Assembly (NCBI GenBank): GCA_024138015.1
Contig: JAMXBB010000003.1
Span: forward strand, 31,924,537-31,988,536
Direction: 5' to 3'
Length of the DNA stretch: 64,000 bases
From: Lumnitzera littorea
Lineage: Eukaryota > Streptophyta > Magnoliopsida > Myrtales > Combretaceae
This document shows positions 34,087 through 49,000 of the stretch, piece after piece. Under the pieces are notes generated by a model. That model ran no database searches. It worked only from the letters and a program-made list of their open reading frames with translations, and was not told where the DNA came from. The position numbers and the translations under genes were made by a program. Positions within the stretch are counted from its first letter, which is position 1. Every line of letters begins with the position of its first letter.

Positions 34087-36200
34087 TATCCTATCTTGTC
34101 AAGTGGAGGTACAACCTATGTTTGAAATTTCTTGAGAAGCAAATATTTGCTAATGTAGAGGCTACTAGAGTTATAGCTCATATCAAGTTAAAAAGGCTAG
34201 TATAGAATTAGAGCAAAGAAAAATAGAACAATGCATAGAGTTATTGCTAATGCAAGACATGGAGTGGGATGGGAGTGTAAGGGAAATGCCCTAGCAATAC
34301 AATATATGTAAGAGGATATAAAACCTAAAATAGTCAAAATTGAGTGATTTTGAGTTTGTGGTGGTCGCTTTAGGCTAAGGGCATTAACAAAGATGTAACA
34401 AGAGACTAAGCCTTCAAATAACAAGAGGCTAGTCAAATGAGAGATGGCTAATAATCAATTATTTGACTTATTGCACCATGAGAAATGGATTATTTTGTTT
34501 CATCAATTGCTTGTAAGTGTACTTTTGTCCTAAATTTATATGGAGTCTATAAGACTTGCAATAGTATTTGACAATAGTATTTTGTACCACAAACATCATA
34601 ATTGATGGTGTATTAAATTTATAGCTCCACTCTCATGGTTTTTCAACCCAATTTCATAAGAAACTTTGCACAAATCATTGTAATATTGATTCTTCTTTCC
34701 CTACTCTTTTCTTTATGGTCAATTTACCAATATTATAACAACTTATTCGTTTAAAGCTTCATTGGTGCTTTACATCTATCCTATCTTATAATCTTTTCAA
34801 ATCACCCCACAATCTACATTCTATGAAACCTATTAGTTATGGGGCACATGGTAGTATATGTGGAAATTTTCTTTTTTTTTTTTATAATATAACAATATTG
34901 TTACATAAACTACTATAATTTAAAAACAATGGTTGCTTAAGTATAATAGCGCTTTACACCTAAAATTAAATTTATTTGTAATGCAAGTTGAACATTGATT
35001 AAAAGCATATTATAGTTATATTCTCATCAATAATGTGTAATCACTATGAAGTTTTATATTTTATCTGTTTAAATGAATGTGTTAAGACGGATTATGTTAC
35101 AATTACTACCTAAAATTTGCTTTTTCTTTTTTCTTTTTCAATTTGGCACTAAAATTTGAAGTTACTAAATATCATGTCCAATAAAAATAATGTATGATCA
35201 CTATCAATTTCTATCTTTTGTTTGTTCAAATGAGTGAAGTGTTAAGAGGGATAATGCTACAATTAATACATAAGCTTTGCATTTTTTTTCAACTTTACAC
35301 ATAAAATTTAAAGTTACTAAATATCATGTCCAATCCTACTTTAATTGTTAAATTTTACACTTCAACATTGAAATCATTATATGTTATATCCAATTAAATT
35401 TTTACTTTTTAAATTTATTACTTCCATAATCATTAAATAGATGTGGTGGCATTGAAGCGTATAGTGAGGTAGTAGACTCAACAAGTAAACGTTCAACTGA
35501 GTATGATATTTGATAACTTTAAGCTTTAGATGTAAAATGAAAAAACTCTTACAATTCAAGTAGTTGTTTTAAAATCATCCTTTACTAAGATGGTCAATTT
35601 TTTTCATTGGCTAAGCAACTATTAGAGGTTATGTTACCTAACATTTATTGCATACAAAATTTAATGATATTTATTAATGATTATAGCTATATGCTAAATT
35701 ATTCATCAAGCGCGTATAAGACTCCACGAACTTTTGTAAATATTCCACATATTTATATGTCATGAAAATATGTATATACTCCCAAAACAATCTCCAAATC
35801 CCAAAACCATTACTTTTAATGGTTCTTCTAGTTATAAATTTGGAGCCTCGGTTACAACTTAGGGATCATATGTACATCTTCGAAAGGTTATGAAAAGGCT
35901 CCAAAATTTTAAAACCGAAATTTATCCCATCTATCCATACAAGTTATTACAGGATCCAGATCGAAGAAATTAGCACATACCAAGTGTGACAGGAAAATCC
36001 TTCGATTTTCGATCAGTTGATGTATGGGACAAAGCACAGGCATATGCACAAATTTGCATTATAATATTGGGCTATTATGTAAACTTTCAAAACCATATAG
36101 ACATTCCTAATTATTTTCTTTTATTGTATCCAAACCAACCCATTACCAATTGAAAAATATGCAACCCTTCCAATCATCTGCATCGATGTAGCTATTAACA
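34087..36200. other. AT-rich intergenic DNA
   Basis: Between gypsy D and the DP gene. No protein or RNA gene recognised; it holds the tandem duplication at 35037-35340 and oligo-T tracts (for example near 34872). Confidence 0.5.
35037..35340. repeat. two-copy tandem repeat, about 155 bp
   Basis: The series ATCACTAT, TGTTAAGACGGATTATG/TGTTAAGAGGGATAATG, CTACAATTA, AAGTTACTAAATATCATGTCC occurs at about 35040-35190 and again at 35197-35335. The last shared block (AAGTTACTAAATATCATGTC) is identical in both copies. Confidence 0.75.
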
Positions 36201-36791
36201 TGGCGTGAGACTAAATTTATTGACATAATTTTTACATCGTGCATTTCAAAGTCAGACCGGAAATTTTAGTGGCTTATAGCAGTGGCGGATGTAATCCCAA
36301 CGAAAAAAAAAAAGAAGGGAAAAAATCAAAGGAGATGAAAAGATACTCAATCTGATGTGTGTAGCTGAAGAATTGGTCTCCTCATATTCACATACATCCC
36401 TATCGCTCCAAAATTATCATATCAACTAACTGTAACACCGATAGTAACCCCAAACATGGGAATGTGATATTGCAAGAAGTGACACCCAACTGATTCTCTC
36501 TGTATCGCAGGCCAAGAGGGAAGATGACACTTCAATGATGGCGATGAGCAGTGCCGGAAAGCACCATGCACCAATCAAGACCAATTCTGAAGCCTCCTGA
36601 AGATCTGCCAAGCCACCGTCTCTTTGCTGCTATAAAATTCTTACGACGAGGGGATGAACGAACAAGATGAATCAAACGAGCAAGTCCCGATTAAAAAATG
36701 AAAAAAAAAATCAACAAAATTACTTTACAAATATATACAAGCATGCTTGGCCAATTTCCCATAGCATGCAAAACGACGGGGGAAACCAAAG
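36201..36791 (-). other. DP gene 3' untranslated region (approximate)
   Basis: Sequence downstream of the DP stop on the minus strand. An AATAAA signal is present as RC at 36215-36220, about 575 nt after the stop. The real cleavage site is unknown. A 61-codon open frame at 36611-36426 lies inside and has no family motif. Confidence 0.4.
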
Positions 36792-37026
36792 TCACTCGTG
36801 CTTGACACGTGCCTTCAATATTCCAGGAAGAGGTGGAGAAGTGGGAGGTCTGCCTGGTGTGTTACAAATGGAAGGGTGAGGAATTTGTGCATGGTTTATG
36901 CCTGACATGCTTGAACCTTCACCACCGTCTACTGAAAAATGGGGTGTGGCTTCGTTGTTTGTTGGTCTTTCACAAAACTTCATGGCTTTAAGAACGTAGT
37001 TATCATCATGGAGCTCAAATGGAGTG
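36792..37026 (-). CDS. DPB: DP exon 9 (last coding exon)
   Basis: Codes TPFELHDDNYVLKAMKF, the end of the conserved domain, then a variable Pro-rich tail ending VKHE and TGA at 36794-36792. Confidence 0.93.
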
Positions 37027-40000
37027 CTGCACAGAGGTACAAAATACACCAATGACTACTCCCTCTAAATCCAGAAAATGGGCCAAAATGGAGGTGGAAA
37101 AAAAGGTCCATTTTCAATAAATTATGATATGCTGTCACCAGAGGCTGCATTGAATCACGGTCCAAATTTTATCGCGGTTTCATTAATAAACGGGATTATC
37201 TTCCCATCACATGAAGTCCTCTTATCATCATCAATATCACGCACTGGCATAATGGTAACATTTAAATGAAGAGATCCAGATGCCGTGAGCATGAAACACA
37301 ACTTAGGCAAAGCCTCTCAGTATTTCATCATTATGTTCAAAGAGAATCCGTTCCCTCCCTGGCTTGACTTACCTGTTGAAATCAAAATGCACCAGCTGCA
37401 TGTCTTCTGATATCTCAACCTCAACAGTAGCATGTGGCCGTGTCTACCATGAAAGCACAAGGAAAAAGAAAAGGAGTATCAGAATTCATTTAGCTCAGGC
37501 ATAACCTCAACGTATATTAGATGCACACTAATCAAGTTTACCTGCACAGTAGGAGCTCAGAACACATTAAAGACATAATCAACCTTATAAAAATATAGAG
37601 GATCAATAGCCAAGTGACAGGGAAATTGTTCAACACTTGCAAACTAATGAAGATCAAAATTAAAGTAGTACTCACTGTGATATTACAACAAGAACGTCAT
37701 CTAAGCTTTCTTTTCCCTCATCAACATAAAATCTATTCTGGTAACCAGACATAAAATCATGGATAACAATGTTATTGCTCTTTATAACTACCTTGGGACT
37801 CTCCATCTCTCCCGATAAGACATGATCCCATAACATCATAATTTTCCAATGCATTCTCACTTTACATATTTATAGCTTATGTACTTTAATAATCTCCATG
37901 ACAGTTTTGCAATCTTTGCTCTGGATCAGTGCAACTTTTTTGATAAGTTCTGACCATCCTCACTGCACAATCAAACAAAAATACCAAAGCAACCCTTACC
38001 ATATAAGTATCTCTAATATACCATCCATAATCTGATTATTCTGTCCAGTCACCACTAGAAGACCACAATCCAATGTCTATTAATCAAAGGAAGAAAACTT
38101 ATTCACAAAGATAGCGTGATTCATGCAAAAAGCATTTCTGGAGCCAAAAGTCTTGAAAATTCATACAGCGAGTTCTTTTTTGGGTAATTACTACCATCTA
38201 GAGTTGCATTTGCTCTAGACCACATTAAGAATCTAATGCAATGAACAGCCAAAAGAAAAAGGATGAAATAAATGTATTTTACAGGCACAAAAAGAAAAAT
38301 GAGAAACTGATTTCGTCCAGAATTACCCAAAAACAAAAAGACAACAACAGATGTTGGATTACTTGGAGACAGATGCAGTTAAAAACAAAGAAGACAAACA
38401 GATAACTTCAGATTGTTAAACAGCAAAGTAGATCATCTATATTCTTCACAGTTTATCTCAACTAACAAAAAAGAAACAAGAAACAGGCAAAATACTGATA
38501 GTATCAGAAAACCAAACTTGGAACCTCTGTGGTGGGCAAAAACACACACAAAAAAGTTCCAGACCCTGCAATAGCTTAAGATTCTAGAATGAGCAAATGA
38601 CAGAAAGGAAAATATCCATCTATTCACCTGAACAAGAATAAACGGCAAAGCAATACCCCCTCCAGGAGAGCTTCCTGAAGCATACAGCTGCTCATTTCGC
38701 CGAATCAGGTTTTGTACACCTATGATCTTAATTGGGAGGACAAAATGTAGAGAATATAATTAGTTATTCAGTTTGGATGCATAGAAACAAGAAGAAGAGA
38801 TAGTAAAAACTAACTTGTTCCTCTAATTCCTGCATATAAGCAGTTTTCTTTTCTATCCTGCTTCTCAAATTATGACGCTCAGTCTGCAGAGAAACAATAG
38901 AAGAGCCAGATAAGCAATACATTGCAAAGAATAATCCAGTACTCGAAAATTTTATAAAAAGAGAGGTAATGGCACCTTCAATTCTTCAACATCATTTATA
39001 GTAGTACGAGGCAGACCCTTCCATTGAATCTCCTTTTTATCTTTTGATATAATATCCATTGCCATCAGAACATTCAGGGCATCATATACCCTTCGCCTTA
39101 TATTCTTCTCATCATATTGTTGCTATACCAAAAAGGAAAACATATAAAGATATATGAAATTAAGCCAACAACTTCCACTATACAACATGAACTCTAAGGA
39201 TAACATGTATAATTTTAAAACGGCCTTCCCAATCAACAAACCTGATCTGGAGATGCAGCACTACTGCCAGGATTGGCGAACTCTGCAACTAGTTCATCAG
39301 CAACCTGGAAATTGGTCCAAACCTTTTAACATAAGCACAACAGTGGGTCTATCTATAGGAAAAAAGGAACAACGGTCTTTCAAAAGAGAGATCCTCAAGC
39401 ACTAGAACACTATTACCAATGAAAACTAGCTCTAAAGTCTTTATAGCAAGTATAGCTAACTTCATAGTAGCGGGACAGAGAAGTCATTCCTCTTCTAAAA
39501 AGCTATGGTTGTGTTTAATTTGCAGAATAGTTAATCTACAGAATTCCCATTGCTATAAAACAAGAAATTGCAACCCCCCTGCACCAAAGAAATAACCATT
39601 TCTTGATCTGTTTTAGCACATTTTCATATCTACCTTAAAACTAACCTAGTAGTCATTCCATGAACTGGAGTCGGGGCATATTAGTATATTTAGATCGATT
39701 CTAAATTCATTACCAATGTCATCTGAAATGGAACCAAACAAAATAATGGCAATTACTGATCTATCCTTTTCCTTTAGAATTGCAATTATATTCATATCAT
39801 ATTCCATTATGCTAAATAAATGCGCCATTAGAGTAAAGAATTCCATGTTTCTTTGTTATAGGATTGGGTTTGTGCTCCTGTTATAGGACAGTTCAGAATA
39901 AATTCTTCATTGCTGCTCCTTCTAACCTTGATAACTTCCTTACCAAACTTACCTATTTTGAATGCATGCTAAGGCTAGAACCCTAGATCTCGAGGAAACA

Positions 40001-43000
40001 ATATTTCTGGGTAAAACAGGATTTGCTTTTTCCCATTCAATCTCCTTTTTTACACAGGTAAAACTAGCAGTCGAATAACTGCCTTTTCCTAATTTTACTC
40101 CCAACATGGCACCAGACATAACTTCCTACTTTCTAATAACTGACACACATAATTGTTTAACGTGTCCCTAAAGCCTTTGACATAAAACCCAAACACTTAA
40201 ACAATTACATTCATGCATACATAAAACAGATGGCCAGCTATAGGTCACAAAACACAAAAACAACATTTATGAACCCCATGCAGACACATACAGCCACAGC
40301 ACAATCATAAACATATCATGCAGCCACACTTTTCCCCTTTGTCTCCTTTCATGCACACAAGTGTTTAAAGGGGACAATTTTGCACTCTTCACTAGAGACT
40401 TTAGAATATGAATCAGCTAATACCATTCTCCTTGTTACTAGTGGCACTAATCTTAGATGATATTTGTGGCAGTCTAGGTTTCTTATTTTGGGTAATGTCA
40501 GATTTTTGTATATATAAATATAATAAAAGAGAGAATAAAGCTAGGATATACAGTAAAAGAACCCAGTTATCTATCCACAACTTACAAAACAAAAGATTTG
40601 TGGATGTCTAACTTGGTACTCACCATGAAGCTCACTATAACTATACATCAAAAATAAGAAAGTGGCTGAGGTGAGTTGGGCCCCCACTCGTCTTGAGTTC
40701 CTCTCTTTCCAAATCTGATAAATCACTATGGATGGAATTCTCCTCCATTTAGGAGACAAAAAACTTTAAAATTTTCAACAAAAGATGTCAACATTGCTGA
40801 TGAGAGAGAGACTGTTGGTAGCAGAATGTGGTGTCTTTGAATCTCTGGCCAAATGGCTTTAGCAAAATTGCATGTCATGAAAATATGTTTGTAGTTTTCC
40901 ACTTGAATGGAACATAAGTAGCATCCGTTCTGGTCAGTAGTGTCCCATTGCAGTAACTTGTCTTCAATGAGGAGTCTCTCTCTCTTAGCTAACCAGAGCA
41001 TGAAGAGTGGTAGGGGATATTTGTTTTGTTCCAAATGACTTTATGCAACAAGGAACTCTAGCACCTTTGTCTCAAAAGATTGTGAGCAGACTAAATAGTA
41101 AAGCCCTTGCTAGGTACTACAACCCAAATAAATGAGTCAGCCACACCTTGTTTTGGCACCAAGTTTTGGGGAGTGCTCAATCTTGTGGAATCCCACACAT
41201 CACCTGCTGGCCATGCCTAACAATTACAATCAATTATGGCCTTCAATTTTGCTTCTTTTGAACAATTCATTGAGTAAATTGCTCTCTCCCCTATCCAACT
41301 CGCAATTGGCCCCCTAGGATGTCATGAATCATATCATAGGGAGATCTTATTTCCATCCCAAATGGCCTACTCAAACATAGCACGTGCCTAGCTTCTTGAT
41401 TGTAATATTTTGTGTCATGATCAAGAGCTTTGTGCAAGGTTTGGAATAACCCAAAAGTTCCTCCCCTTTAGGATCTCTCTCCTCACCCAACTTGGGCATA
41501 AACAATTTGTATCCTCACACAAATACCAAATATGCTTCAATTGTGCAACTTTGTTCCATAGAGAGATGTCCATTATGCCTAATCCCCCCTCCTTAGTAGG
41601 GTAACATATCTCATCTCATGATACTTTCGCTTTGGCTTCAGCTTCGACTTCGGCTTTGACTTCATCCAAGCCGTTCCAAAGAAACCACTTCATCTTAGTA
41701 TTCAATTCCTTGAGGATGCTCTTTGGGAGAAGGAGAATAGAAGCCTAATATACTTGAAGAGAAGAGGACACTCCTAATCAATTGCACATGCCCTACATAA
41801 GAGATATGTTTTGAAGTCCAACTATTTATTCGGGAAGCAAACCTATCCACTAAGATGTGGCAATGTGCTTATGATAGTCTAGTAGAGATTAGAGGCAAAC
41901 CAAGGTACTTAACCAACAATGTTCCTTCAGGAAAACCAATAATAGATTCAACCTAACTTTTGTAGAAACACCACTAAAGAAAACTTGACTCTTAGTAGCA
42001 CTCCCTTTCAAACCTGATAGGGTGAATAAGTCATTTAAACATCAGTTGATCAACACAACCAAATGAGCCTCCTCCTTGGAGAAAATAAGGAGATATAAAA
42101 GTGATTGATTTTCACCATCCTAAAACGCCAACGATACTTGAAACTTTAGTGCCCAATATTCTTAGAAGACAAGATAAAATCTCCATCACCAAAACAAAGA
42201 GATAAGCAGAGATAGGATCCCCTTGCCTCAGCCCACATAACCTAACAAAAAATCTAACCAATTCACCATTTAAGATTATTGAAAACTTCAAAGTGGATAC
42301 ACACATCATTATCCAGTGAATGAAAAACGGAGGGAAACTAAGAGCTTCGAGAAAATGTTCCAAAAATGACCAATTGACCTAACTATAGGCCTTCATGATA
42401 TTGATCTTCATGGCACATCTTGCACCGTACGTATCTTTATGATAGACACGCATCAATTCTTGGGCGACTAAAATATTATCTACTATTCTTCTACCTTGAA
42501 TAAAGGTAGTTTGCTTTTTCCCTACAAGCCTTAGCAAAACACTTTGAATGCAATTTGCAATAATTTTAGACATGCATTTGCTAAAATCTACAAATGATTC
42601 TAGGGTACTTACCTTAGGGATTAAAGAAAGGTAGGTGAAATTGATTGATTTCAAAAGGTTCATTGTAGCAAAAGATCTCTCTTATAGCCATGCAAAATTC
42701 TTCCCTGATAATGTCTCAAGTTAGCCTTAAAAAAATTAGTATTATCACCATCCGAGCCCGAAGCTTTGTCCCATGGTAGAGACAACAAAACGTCCTTAAT
42801 CAACAGCCCGAAGCTTCGTTATCCACCGGTTTAGTGAGCTGTGACCACTCCTCTTTAGCTACTTTCCTTTCCACTAAAGAAGAAAGACTATTCAAGCTCT
42901 TAAGATGGCTATCTAAGGGTGATACAACATAGGGTTCTCAACATAAAGAAATCCAACAGAATATATTAAAATCAATCACTTACTTGCACTTCAAGGAAGA

Positions 43001-46000
43001 AATCTTGTGATGTTAGTTGCCCATAGGTACTTTATAAGCCTCTTGCAGCAGGGCATAAGGAGTAGAATCCTTCCTGCTCAAGTTTCTATTTCTCCAAAAG
43101 TAACTAATTGACTAACTTCCTCTTATGCCACCTTAGCTTCTTATTTATAACATGAACTCAAATACAATTACTATTATACTCTTCCATTACCACTGAACTA
43201 CCACTTCAACACACTACACCAAACACACTACACACTACTACACTACGCACCACTACAACACACCATACTACCACTACACACACACTCCATAGCCTACTGC
43301 TCATACTACTACACAACACATACACACTACAATACACACTCCTCCAATGCCTCTTATATACACGTAATAAAGGTTTATAGGGTTTAGGAGTTGTATCAAT
43401 ACTTTCCCTCTAGAAAAGTATCCTTGTCCCCAAGGACAAAATCAGGAAACTAATCCTTAAAAGTCAGAAACGTCTATCCAAGTAGCATCATGTACCAACT
43501 ACCCTTCCCAATGCACCAAAAGTTGTGGTATTTACAAACCATTTCAAACTTCAAAGCACTTGCCCAAAATTTGTTAAGGATAAAGCTAATCAACTAAGTC
43601 ATCTGAAGACAATTCCTCCAGCAAATCTGAGGACATGGGAAATGATCCATTTGACTTCTTTAAGAGAGACATGGAAAATAAGACGAATACGACACCTTGA
43701 GGGAAGTTACAATCGGTAAGCAACTGGTCTCGCCTTAGCCAAAATTTGAAATAGTCCAAAAAAAAAAATGTGGAGTTAGTTTAGCAATTGTCTTAATACC
43801 CAACTTGGAATTTAAAGCTAGTCAAAGCCTTAAGAACACCTAATCTCCAAACAAAAATTGAACATCACGACAATGTTGATTGGTTAGATTACATTTGCAC
43901 AACTGAGCCTTCTCCAAATTGCTTCTCAAACGCCTCAAAACCTCATCACGAGAAACCAAAGCCATTAGCACAGTAGGGTTTTTAACTTCACCTGATAAGT
44001 AAATAGGGATAGAAGGGGCAGGACACCCATAGACCATATCAAATGGCATCAAACTAGTTGACGAAAGATAGCTTGTGCAATGAAAACCATGAAGTCTGAC
44101 AATACACTTCAGCTACTGTTCATTCGTTAAATGGATGTTTCAAGAGTAGAAAACAAGCATACTTAGAAAATCGATCAACCATAACCAAAATAGTATCAAA
44201 CCCTTTAGATTTAAGCAACTCTATAATAAAATCTAAAGAAATATCTTCCCAAATGACTCAAGGAATGGGCATTAGGTTAAGGAGACTAACAAGGGATAAA
44301 TTTTGAGCTTTGTTGTGTTGGCAAACCGCACAAGAAGTAATAAAGGTAGTTACATCACCTTTCATTCCAACCCAATATAGATGACTAGTAAGCCTTCCAT
44401 ACATCCGGACATAACAAGCATGTCCCCCAACCATGGAAAAATGAAACTCATGCAAGAACAATTTAGTCCAAGATGTCTTTGCTAGTATGACCAAACGACC
44501 TTTATAATGTAGGGTATCATTATCAACTCATATCAACACTACCGTCTTTCCCTTCCTTAATCAACTAAATCTTAGTAACCAAAAATGAATCTTAGAGAAC
44601 ATCTCTCTTTATTGAACAATATCGATCCAAATGGGACCATAGATTCCCACCAAATCAACCTAATCATCAAGCCAAGAAAGAGCATTAGTAACTCTATTGT
44701 CACTTCTGGCTTTATATTGTATATCAAACTCATATACCAACAGTTTAGTAAGCCAATGCTATTGATTCGGAGTAGTTATTCATTGGTGCAATAGATGACA
44801 CAAACTCTTTTAGTCTATTCGCACAATAAACTTCCTACCAAGTAAGTAAGGTCACCAATAATTGATGGCTAACACTAAAGCCATTAACTCTTTCTCATAA
44901 ACCAATTTCGATAAGGTCTTACAAAAGAGAGCCTTACTAAAATATGCTATAGGCCTTGAATCTTGCATTAAAACAAATGCATCACACTCGATAACAAATA
45001 GCTTTTGAAAATTTGGCATGGCAAGCACGGAAGCTTATGTTAAAGTTGCTTTTAGTTGTTTAAAAGCCAAAATAGCATTCTCATATTCCACTCAAAGGAG
45101 TCCTCTTTTAAGAGATTAGTGAAGAGGCCTAGCTATTTTGCCATAGTCCTTGATAAACTTTTAATAATACCTGGATAACCCAAGAAAACCCCAAAGAGCC
45201 TTCAAAGAACTAAGGAGATGCCAACCCATCACACTTTGAACTTTAGACGAATCCATAGCCACACCTTCAACCGAAATAATATCCTAAATATAATAAAAAA
45301 GTCCTCCCAAAAACACTCCTTTTTATTAGCAGAAAAATAATTAATCCTCAACGATTTCAACATAATGCAAAGATGATCTAAATGCTCATACATATCGTGA
45401 CTATAAATGAGAATATTATTAAAAAACACAAGAGCAAACTTACGTAAGTATGGACAAAGCACTTTATTCATAATAGATTAGAAAGTAACCGATGTATTAG
45501 TAAGCCCAAAAGGTATCACCAAAAACTCATAATGTCCTTGATGAGTTCTAAAGGTGGTTTTAGATATATCATCAATATATACACAAATTTGATGATAACT
45601 AAAACGAAGGTCAATCTTAGAAAACATATACACACTATACAAATTATCTAAATGCTCATCAATAATGGGTATAAGATATTTATCTAGTATAATAACACCA
45701 TTCAAGGCTCAATAGTCAATATAAAACCACCATGATCCATCCTTCTTCTTCACTAGGATTATTGGACTTGAAAATGGGTTCACACTCAATCTAATAATGC
45801 CCACCTTCAACATATCAAACACTATTTTCTCCATTTCATCCTTTTGTACTTGCGCATAGCGATACAACCTCATATTAACAGCACTAACTCTTTCTTTTTA
45901 ATGGAATCCTATGATCTGTGACATGGGAAGGAGGTAAATCCATAATTTCAGCAAAGATATCAGCAAACTCCTCCAACAACTGATCAATTGGTCATGCTGC

Positions 46001-49000
46001 TCACACTACTCAGCACCAAAATTCCAAGTAATAATCCAAATCAGCCTCGTTTTTCAACTTTCAAAAAGTAACTTCAGATTTATATAATGAAAGATCACCC
46101 ACCAACACATGATCTTAATGGTTTTTAGAAACCTTCATACACATTTTTCCCCAATCAATCTTGATTTCCCCAAGAGTTTGGAGCCAAGCCACATCAAGAA
46201 TGATATCAACAGCTCTTAGTTCAAAGCTATAACAATCCACAACCAAATCTAAAGTTCCCACCAGTAATTTTAAATTAGAACAAACTCCACAAGAACTCAC
46301 CACACTACCATCACCAAGCTTAACATTAAATTGCATGGTTGAATCAATTGGCAATTGCAGCTGATGTACCGCATCAAAAGAAATAAAATTGTGACTGACA
46401 CCACTATCAACTAGGATAGATATCAAACGTCCTAAGAATCCATGGAATTTGAGCATTTTAGGCTGCTAAATTCATTAAGGGCTAGCAACAAGAGCTCCAA
46501 ATCAGGAGGGAATTTCTCAGATTCCTTGCCATTCGACTGTAGTTCCTAGAACTTCACCCACTGCTCCTCCATTTGATTTTCATCTTCTTCAAGATTCAAC
46601 ACCTGTAAGGTCTTATTTGGACACTTGTATCCTGGTTGAAAGGGCTGTTCACACCTGAAACACAAACCTTTATTCTTCTTATCCAAATGCTCTGCATAAG
46701 TCAGTTGTTTTGGTCCCCTATGCTGCTGAGGCTGTCTCCCAATACTGCCACTAGTTGAAGGGCTAGAAGACGCCGCGAAAGAAGCATCCTTTGAATATAC
46801 AGATGGTCACTTTTGAGATGAAAAACCAGCAACACCCAATTTACTCTCTGGCGGTTTCCATATCGAGTTGGAATGCGAATTGCTTGTAGATTGGGACTAT
46901 ACAGTAGACCATGTCGAGTAAGGAACAATCTAAGTAGTAGTCACATTACTCTCAATCGACAAAAATTCCACATTGAAACTCCTGTTCTACACTTAGTGCA
47001 AGTGCAATTGCATCAGCTAAAGACACTAGATGCAATGTTTGCACCCTTAACTTAATATCCTCTGTTAAGCCGCTTAAGACATATCCCAACATCAACATTT
47101 CTGTAATATCCAGAATTTATACCATCAATGATTCGAAAGATTCTAAAAATGCGCCCATTGATGTTGTTTGGCAAGTGTGGATACAATAACAAAAGGATTT
47201 CCAATTGAAAGGCCAACATAGCATGTCAAGAACTCCTGTCTAAATAATTCCCAATCAAGGCATGGAACTCTTTTCTTTAGCATTTGATGCCAATATACTA
47301 TCCTGCCTTTCAATACCCAAGTCGCAATAGCAACCTTCCTATCCTCTCTTACATTACATACTTCAAAGTATTGTTCCATCAACGTCAACCACTGCATAGG
47401 ATCCTCATCCTCAAATGTAAGAATTGTGATCATGTTTGAAACCCTGGGTCGAAGCTCCTCGTTCGAATTAACAAAATGGAGATCCTCAACTGAAACACTT
47501 TCTTATTTAGATCCTATTCGAATACCAAAACAAGAATCTTCTTTTTCTTTCAATTTCACACCTACACTCTACTTACGAGAGATGCCCTATAGAGATGATT
47601 GTATTGAGGCCAAAGTCACCTCCATTCCAATAATCGAAGCCTTCATCAAATTGATGTTGGCTATCACATTCGTATCTAAGTTGCGATTTGATGTTGCAAC
47701 TCATGTATACTTCCATTCAATTATTCTTTTATAAACTTAACAATGTGATATAAGTAATTTAAGTTTTTTTCCAAATTATTAACCCTAGCTTCCATTCTAG
47801 TTATATCTAATCACATGTGATTGGGAATTTCCCATAAACGGCACCAATTGATACGACTTAAGGTTCTCAACACAAAGAAATTCAACAAAACAAATTAGAA
47901 TCAATTACTTACTTGCATTTTAGGAAGAAATCACTCCACAAGCCTCTTGTAGTAGGGCATAAGGAGAAGAATCCTTCTTGCTCAAGTTTCTATCTCTCCA
48001 AGAGTAACTGATTGACTAATTTCCTCTTATGCCACCTTAACTTCCTATTTATAACACCAACTTAGATACAATTACTACTCTACCCTTTTATTACCACTAG
48101 ACTGCGACTTCAATACACTACACACTAACACAGCACATCGTACTACCAATACAACACACAATACACAACATACACTCTACAACCTATTACTCACACAACT
48201 ACACTAACACACACAATACACACTCTCCTCTAAACGCCTCTTATATACATGTAACAAAGGTGTATAAGGTTTAGGAGTTGTATCAGAGGGGCTATTAAAA
48301 GACCCTAATAATACCATACGACTACCTCCTTTATTCTCTGAGAGTCTGTAGATTCAGAACCATCCTCAAGGACAAGAGAGTGAATTCCATCTCACAAATG
48401 CTTTTCCTTCAATCAGCAAAAGAAATAGGAGTTCCTATCCCCTAGCTTCAACCACGTTTGTCTTGATTTCTGCCTATAGAAGGATTCCTCTATTACAAGT
48501 AGGTAGTAATAATCATTAAATCTCTTTTTCTTCAAGTTCCAATTTGTGTTGGACGGATCAACCTGATTTATTAACTGGATGCTCTCTAACAAAGCTTGAG
48601 AAGTTGCTACTATCATGGAAATATCAGAGTAATGAGTTTTGTTTAATTCTCTCAATTCCTTCTTGAGCATTTTGAGCTAGGAGACCACATGAAACACGGG
48701 CATTCCTTCAATCCTTGTTTTCCAAACTCATTCCACTACAAGTAAGAGCTAAGAGTCTTTGCTCCAAAAATCATAGAATTTAAATGGACTAATCCCCTTC
48801 GATTGTCCTACATGGAAGTTGACCATGAGCAGGCAATGATCCGAAACCCATAGTGGTCTAATTCTGACTTCAAATCTTAGGAACGCTTGCATCCAATCTA
48901 AGTTTAACAAAATTCTATCTAGTCTTCTCATAAAAAAGTTAGAGGCACATTTGTTGGTCCAAGTACAAAGGAGACCACTAGTTCTTGCATCCTCTACTTC

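Larger units (their letters stand above)
42920..48285 (-). mobile_element. Ty3/gypsy element E, inserted in the LINE
   Basis: LTRs 42920-43398 and 47849-48285 both start TGATACA and end GTATCA on the minus strand. The flanks AAGGG (42915-42919) and GAGGG (48286-48290) are a 5-bp target duplication with one change, and LINE ORF2 continues on both sides. A purine tract AGAGGGAAAGT lies at 43401-43411 (RC). Interior order: gag, zinc knuckle, protease, RT, RNase H, integrase with a core deletion. Same family as the element at 1-3128. Confidence 0.92.

Noticed and set aside
36426..36611. 61-codon open frame with hydrophobic residues on the minus strand
   Set aside because: It lies in the DP 3' untranslated region, has no family motif and no coding signal beyond being open.
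40300..40570. Search for a poly(A) tail at the LINE 3' end
   Set aside because: No oligo-T tract on the plus strand at the expected place, so the 3' border stays approximate.
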